In this document: one piece after another, positions 58,221-64,000 of the stretch
Position numbering within the stretch: the first letter of the stretch is position 1
Layout of the letters: every line of letters starts with the position of its first letter
Source of the DNA: Massariosphaeria phaeospora
Lineage: Eukaryota > Ascomycota > Dothideomycetes > Pleosporales
Direction of reading: 5' to 3'
Length of the DNA stretch: 64,000 nucleotides
Assembly: GCA_011032825.1 (NCBI GenBank)
Contig: JAADJZ010000014.1
Coordinates: 1,142,218 to 1,206,217, forward strand
Program-made: the position numbers and the translations under genes
Notes under the pieces: model-generated
The model's input: the letters and a program-made list of their open reading frames with translations, nothing else
Databases searched by the model: none
What the model was told of the DNA's origin: nothing

Positions 58221-60139
58221 CTAAAAAAAGCCAAAGCAGTATTTGCCGATATTGTTAGCTGTTATTAAGACTGCACGGTTTATGGTAGTGCAGCAGAAGC
58301 TAGAGCTGTTAGGTGCAAACCTAGCAGATTCGCAAAGTAATAGTAACGAGGTAACAAACAACTTCGACGACAGCGCGTACGATAGTAGAGCTAGCTTACG
58401 CTGCTGCCTAAGAAAATGTTTGCAGCTAGTGCAGCACATAATAAACTAGTTTATAGTGCGCAGCAGCTACAAGCTAATGTAGTAAATGCTAGATCTACAA
58501 ACGTACAAGCTTAAGATTTATTACAACACTACGTTGCGCGAGCATGTAAAGTAAACTAGCAATAAGCTGCTATACAAAAAGCTGCACTTTAGCATAGCGC
58601 AGTTTTGCAGCATAGTTTACGAGCTAGCGAGCAAAAGCTAGCAGCTGTTAATAGAGAAGCTGTTGTTTAGCAAGGCTACGCTTGTACTCGCTGTACTATA
58701 GCAAAGCATGCGCAATAACCTAACTAACGAGCAGCTAGAATAGAACTTTTTAAAAGACTAGCGCACGCAAATGCTCGTTAACGGCGAAAAGTAGCTGTTT
58801 AACTAGGTAAAGTAGAAAGCTAGCATTCGTAGCTAGTTTATAAAGCTTAGAAGCTAGTTAAGAGTAAACTAGCAAGCAGTAAAGTAGTACATAAATCGAG
58901 TAGTTAAGTTTTGCAAAAAGCTAGCGGTATTAATGCATATTAGCAGTAGCTAGCTAGCGCAAAAGCTAGAAATATTAAGCGTGCGGCATAGCAACACAGT
59001 GCAAAGCAGCTACTGCAACGTATTTATTAAAAACGGCATAGTAGTGTTTGTAACGCGGTACTACAAAGGCTACAACGTTAGCAGCAACGTTAAAATTATT
59101 TACTAGTATTTGCTGCGCAAAGTAAGCGAGCTAGTAGTGTAGTACATGTAGTTAGTGCTGCTATTCTAGCAGCAACTTAAAGCGTTAGTGTAAAAAAAAA
59201 AAGCAGTGTTGTTTTACATGTAGCTAGCTAATCTTAGCAGCTGCAAGTAGACAATAGATTAACTTTGCGAAGCGTTAAAGCGCAAAAGCTAAATTGCTAT
59301 AGGCTAAGAATAAACGTTTGCTAAGTACCGCGAGATAGCAATTAGCATTAGCTAGCGATATTTGCGTAGATCTACCGCGTTTTAGGCTAAAAAAGAAAAG
59401 AAAAAAGAAAGAAACGAAAATATAGTAGAAGCGTTTATTGCTAACGAGCAAGCAAGCTATACGTTGCACGTTGCTAGGCTAGTATACGCGCAAGAAATTA
59501 TAGAGCAAGCCAGCGCTATAGCTAACAAGCAGCAGCAATTCTAAGCATCTAGCACTAATTAGCATTAATTTTTAAGCTTCTAGCTAGACGTTAACTAGAG
59601 CGAAAAGAGTAGAAAGCAAAAGCAAGCGCCGTTTGAAAGCGAAGCAAACGAAGCAAGAATTAATTAATAGCAGCAGCTAAGAAAAATAGACAGCAGCAAG
59701 CAGCTTAAGCGGATAATAAGCAACAAAGCCAAGTTCCGTAGCGTGTAGAAAAAAGCTATTAACGCTATTATAGCAAGCGAAAGCTTTGTCGTAGCCGTAA
59801 TGCTTACTAGCGAAAGCAAAAGCTTGTTGTTTATGTTGCTAGCGTTTGCAAAGCAAAGCGGCACTACTGTTGTTGTTGTGCTATTAATTGCGTTACGCAG
59901 CGATATAAAGCGGTAATGCTAGAAGCTAGAAATATCGTGTGTAGAGTAGAAAAGCTACTACTTGCTTAACGCTGCTGCCGTAGTGTTAGTAACGCCTAAG
60001 TTAGTAGTAGAGAAAGCGTTTACTACGTTTTTAAACTAGCTTTAAGCAACGCAGTAGCTAGATTAGATTGTTATTAACAAGTGCTATATCGTGTTAAATC
60101 GGTAGTACACGTTTTGCAAGCAGATGCAGTAGCTAGGCA

Positions 60140-60529
60140 TAGGCTAGTAAATAAGTAGAAGTTGAGTTAGAGTTGAGTTAGCTTACGTTAAACCTCAACT
60201 CAACTCTAGCTTTAACTCGCGCTAGTTACTAAGCAGCTTGAGTAGAGGTTGAGTTAGAGTAGTTAAAGCTTAGAGTTGTAGTTGAGTCTTACATAATATT
60301 TACAACCTATATTAATATTAAGTTTTCTATGTATATTTATTACATTTACTTATTATAGTTTCTTAACTATTTAGGTAACCCTAACCTAATCTCTAACCTA
60401 GAGCTTTGACTACTCTAACTCAACCTCTACCTACGCTAGGTTAACTCTAACTCAACTTTAACCCAAGGTTTGTGCGACCTATAACTTAACCTATACCTAT
60501 TAATAAGTACTCTCTACCTATTCGCTAGC
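60140..60529. repeat. 390-base inverted-repeat element with 11-base target duplication
   Basis: Flanked by GTAGCTAGGCA at 60129-60139 and 60530-60540. Internal arms 60242-60270 and 60402-60430 are inverted copies with one mismatch, and the outermost bases (GCTAGTAAATAAGTAG-like and GCTAGCGAATAGGTAG-like on the other strand) are also similar. Inside are several GTTGAGTTAGAG motifs in both directions. Removing element and one duplication restores the helicase frame. A long duplication suggests a Mutator-like non-autonomous element. Confidence 0.75.
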
Positions 60530-61479
60530 GTAGCTAGGCAGGCTAGTAGCTACAAAAACGCAGATAGTTATGTTAACAGCAACGTTGCTGCTAAGTAAAA
60601 AAAACAAGTTATTCTAGCAAATGCATTTTGAACAAGATTAGGTGAAAATGTTTAGAGCGCTAATAGCGTAGACTAACATAGCGTATCGCATAGTTAAGCT
60701 AGGCAAGAAAGCGAAAAAGCAAAAAGCAAAAGCTATAGTGTTAAGAGCTGTAAAGTAGAAGCTGCGCAAGTATAAAACAAGCAAAATTATCGTGTACAGC
60801 AACTTAGTGCCTAAAGTTAAAGCGTTAGCAGCTAAGCTTAAATGCTAGGCGTATTACTACTACGCAGTTAGCAAAGCAAGCATGTTAAAAAAGTTTATAG
60901 CTAGCTAACAGCGCATTATTGTTGCTACTAGCGCATTAGGCACAGGCGTTAACGTGCTTAACATCTAGTGCATTATTTACATTAACTAGCTGTTTAGCGT
61001 GTTAGAGTACGCGCAGAAGAGTAGTAAAGCTAAGCAAAACAAACTGCTAAGCAAAGCAATTACAATTGTACAAAAAAGCAATTAACAAGCAGCTACTAAC
61101 GCGCAAGGCGAGGCAAAGCAAGCGTTAGTACAATTGTACATAAAAAAAAGCAGCAGCGTACAGTGCTAAAGAGTAGTGTTAAATAAATATCTAGACTAGC
61201 GAGAAGCAAAGCGGGTAAGATGCAAAGAAAAAGAAAAAAAGTATAACATTTGTCAAAAAAAAAAAGCAAAAAAGCGAACAAATAAAGGCAAAGAAAAGGA
61301 CAGCGAGAATCTTAGCGAGGTTAAAAAAATAGAAGCAGAAGAAAGCGTAGGCGAAAGCGAGAAAGAAAACGAAAAAGAAAAGAAGCGAAGAACGTTTGAG
61401 CAGCAGCTAAAAGGAGATCGCCTAGGAAAGCAGGTTCTAGATAAAGAATGTAATGAATTCGATAGAGTCTATCTACAGC

Positions 61480-64000
61480 GCAAACAAAAGAGCTTTATAT
61501 ATTTTATAGTTAGTTAGCTTCTAAAGCACCTGCGGAGCGCTTTTGGAAGCTATGTAGAAACTCAATACCGCAAGGCCTTCGTTAACTAGAAACTAGCGAG
61601 GCTTTTTTGGGTATCGTCGAAGCTGTTACGTACAGCGTCAAATAGCTACTAAGATTCTACGACCAAGGCAATTTATAGAGCTTTTAGCTTATTACATAAG
61701 CTCTCTCTTTAATTTGTAGCAATTTACTTACTTTGTTAGCGTCCTAGCGTTCTTTCTAAAGGCGTGCTGTTTTGAAAGTCTTTTGGCAATTTTCCATCAG
61801 CGTCCTAGTAGGCCGCTGAAAATTCTTGCTAAGTAGATAAAGCTTTTGTGTTTTCGAGTTCTAGCGCTAGTTCCTATGTAGGCTAGTTATAGCTAGTTCA
61901 TTTAACCTAATATTCTAGCTTCTAGCTTCTTTTAACTTTCTTTCAGCGCTCGCTCGTAATGCGCTTAACTAGCTATTCTTGCTCGCTTTCTACGGTAACG
62001 CTTTTTGGGCGCCAATTAGACACTGTCTAGCTTTTCAAAGAATTGTCTGCTGCAAGTCTAAGCCTATTTATTAGAAATGTTGAATTTATCTTAGGAAGTG
62101 TGTTTAAAACTACGTTGCCTAAAGACTTAACTTGTAAAACTGTATATTTGCTATTTTTCTAGTCTAGTTTCTTGCTTAGGCGCTTATTAGAGATGTGTTT
62201 TTTGTATTGCAACTACACTTTATTTTCTACTCGAAGCAGCGGCGCTTTTTTTTTGTGTCGATTTGCTTGTTTTTTTTGCTCTTGTTAAGCTTCCGCCATA
62301 GCGGCTTGCGCGAAGTTAATAACTTTCTTTATCTTTTTAGCTATTTCTACTGCGCTTCGCTAAGAGTTCAAAGTTGTCTAGTAGAGCGTATCCGCTTTCT
62401 TCTCTGCTTAGAGCTAGATTAAGTCTATCTCGTAACTATGCTAGAGAAAGAAAGAGCTTACTTTTGTTAACACTGCTTTTCGTTCTTAGATTGCAATTTG
62501 TACAATAGAGCATAGCTGCGCCTAGTTTTTTTAGTTCCAATTTACAAACGGCCTTAAGACAGTTTTAATTGTTAAATTTGCTTTTTCTGTAGCTTCGTTG
62601 GTTTCTGAGTGAAAAGCTGTAGATAGCTGCTTTACGATCTCAAGCTCTCTGCAAAGCGTTTTCTAGAATTTACTTACGAATTGTGCTTTTTAGTCGAAAA
62701 CAATAGCGTTAAGAAGCTAGTAGTAAGCTACTACTTTTTTAATAAATACCTTTGCTACGGTTGCTGCGTTAATTTTCGCTATAGAGATTAAGATTATATC
62801 TTTGCTTAATTAGTTTGTAATAACTAGTAGATTCGTGCACTCTTTGCTTTCTAGCAGGTTAGTAATAAAGTCTATAGAGAGTTCTTTCTAGATTCTGTCT
62901 AGAACAAAGAGCGAGCAAAGAAAACTACTTTTTATTTTCTGCTATAGTTTCGCTCGTTTACATGCATCGCAGTTAGCAATGTACTATCAAATGTCCGAGC
63001 TTATTCTTAGCTAGAAGAAATCTCTTTTGAGAATATTATAAGTGTTTTTTCTGCTAAGGTGCTTTGCGATAAGCGAGTCGTAAGCTTCGAAGATTAATCT
63101 AGTGCGCAGTTGATACGTTTTCGGCACCTATTTCTTTCTTCGATAGAGAAGCGCGTCGTTTTCAACAGCGCAATCTGCTAAAAACGCTTTTAATTAAAGG
63201 CCTAAAAGAAACTTCCTACGAGTACTTTTTTTAGTTTAGCTTTTCTTTACGGCCTCTAAGGCTTTCTGGTACAAATCGTTTTTTTAAACTCCTTTATCTT
63301 AAAGTTTATCTAAAAACAGCTTTTTTGCATTATCCTTAGAATTGTTCTTCGTGCCAGCATTTTTTTCCTGTCTAGCAGCATTTTGTCTAGGACCCGCAGC
63401 ATTTTGCTCCTCAAAGCCTGCACTTTTAATCTAAGAAAAAATATTCTGCTTTAAAGCTTTCGCTACATTTGCTTTGTAGAAAGCATTAAGCTTACTAGCA
63501 AGTACATTTAGCGTTGGTATTAAAGTGCTATAGAGCAGGAACGCGCGGATTACGCTCGAAGTTTTTTCTGTAATGTTATTCTCGTTTAACACACTAGTTA
63601 GTTTGAAGAGTTAGAATTTACAGCTTTTTAGCTAAACATTGTTTTAGTTTTAAAAGAAATTCTGCTCTTTCTGTAAAAAAGCGTTTGCTTTTTTATTAGC
63701 TGCTCCAAGGCAGTACACAAACTCTAGGTTGTGTTTGAAAAAAATGTTTGCCTAGCGGACATGTTGCTTTGTTAGTAACCTCGCTGTAGTAAAGTACAGA
63801 AAGTTCTTGTAATTAGTGTAAACTATAATCTTCGGCACTGCTTTAAGCTTTGCTTTTTATTTAGTAATGCATTTAATTACTGCTAATAATTTCTTGTCGT
63901 AAATAGTGTAGTTAGACTTTGCAAGTAACATTTTAGCAAAGTAGTAAGCTACTGCTTGCTACAAGTTGTTCTTTGCTTTTTAAAGAAGCGCTTTTTTCGG
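61480..64000 (-). mobile_element. Ty3/gypsy-type retrotransposon pol remnant, cut by window edge
   Basis: On the minus strand from the right edge: RNase H (SNYTIYDKKLLAVIKCI near 63,900, then IIVYTNYKNFLYFTTARLL), an integrase zinc region with CDACKRAKL near 62,950, then the integrase core with LSIDFITNLLESKECTNLLV near 62,850 (first catalytic Asp) and FHSETNEATEKANLTIKTVL near 62,560. The order reverse transcriptase/RNase H then integrase is that of Ty3/gypsy. The left limit near 61,480 is inferred from the end of helicase similarity. No LTR could be identified. Many stops. Confidence 0.82.

Larger units (their letters stand above)
54790..61475 (+). pseudogene. RecQ-type telomere-linked helicase (TLH-like) relic, split by two insertions
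   Basis: Readable in one frame with very many TAG stops. The N-terminus (about 54,800) shows AKYCIAVCKECRHSVLPSYI, the zinc-like DUF3505/OrsD N-terminal domain seen in these helicases. After the pogo insertion the frame resumes with YIDKEAIVKHTRL, and at about 58,110 with CLEFCIALLNYRIT. The Walker A site near 59,800 is decayed (TSESKS for TGGGKS), and the DEAH box near 60,070 reads INKCYIVLN. Motifs V/VI occur near 60,930 (VATSALGTGVNVLN), and the RecQ zinc-binding region follows near 61,160 (RVVLNKYLD). These genes usually lie next to telomeres in fungi. Long dead. Confidence 0.85.

Noticed and set aside
60370..60400. Telomere-like CCCTAACC near the helicase relic
   Set aside because: It occurs once inside the 390-base inverted-repeat element and is not a tandem TTAGGG array.

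Overview
This window comes from a filamentous ascomycete fungus (Pezizomycotina). Genes have short GT-AG introns of about 45 to 90 bases. Families include a NACHT NLR, an AcuK/ERT1 zinc-cluster factor, a DUF6536 membrane protein and Fot1/pogo transposons. Dead transposons carry C-to-T changes that look like RIP (repeat-induced point mutation). A class such as Dothideomycetes is only a guess. There are two compartments: gene-rich DNA from 1 to about 50,620, and AT-rich transposon wreckage from there to the end. I saw no rRNA, tRNA, CRISPR or telomere repeat.

Layout of the left part: a PhoD-type phosphatase running off the left edge (1-1152, minus); a zinc-type MDR oxidoreductase (2049-3065, minus); then a transposon-invaded stretch from 3.6 to 15.5 kb. 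There a Fot1/pogo element (3682-5810) sits in the last codons of an unknown gene (5750-6766), and a complete Ty1/copia element (6939-15490) sits 172 bases upstream of that gene's start. The copia element itself carries a nested hAT element (10628-13750). All three insertions have clean target duplications, and all three transposon genes are dead.

From 16.6 to 50.6 kb the DNA is ordinary genic sequence: an acidic repeat protein, a multi-pass membrane protein, a NACHT NLR (19297-23049), an aldo/keto reductase divergent from riboflavin kinase (FMN1), the gluconeogenic regulator AcuK/ERT1, a 15-exon MFS transporter, the branched-chain 2-oxoacid dehydrogenase E1 beta subunit divergent from a CNNM/MAM3 membrane protein, three tandem F-box-like paralogues with the middle one dead, a membrane/coiled-coil protein, and a DUF6536 membrane protein. 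I worked out exon structures for most of these by reading frame, splice sites and family similarity. The adjacency of FMN1, AcuK and the BCKDH gene is metabolic but does not form an obvious cluster.

From 50.6 kb to the end nearly every frame is shattered, mostly by TAG codons. Readable inside are a pogo element (51246-53089) lying in remains of another pogo-like element, a RecQ-type telomere-linked helicase relic (about 54.8-61.5 kb) split by a pogo element (55642-57780) and by a 390-base inverted-repeat element with an 11-base target duplication (60140-60529), and the 3' half of a Ty3/gypsy pol gene on the minus strand at the right edge. The helicase family suggests a subtelomeric position or origin.
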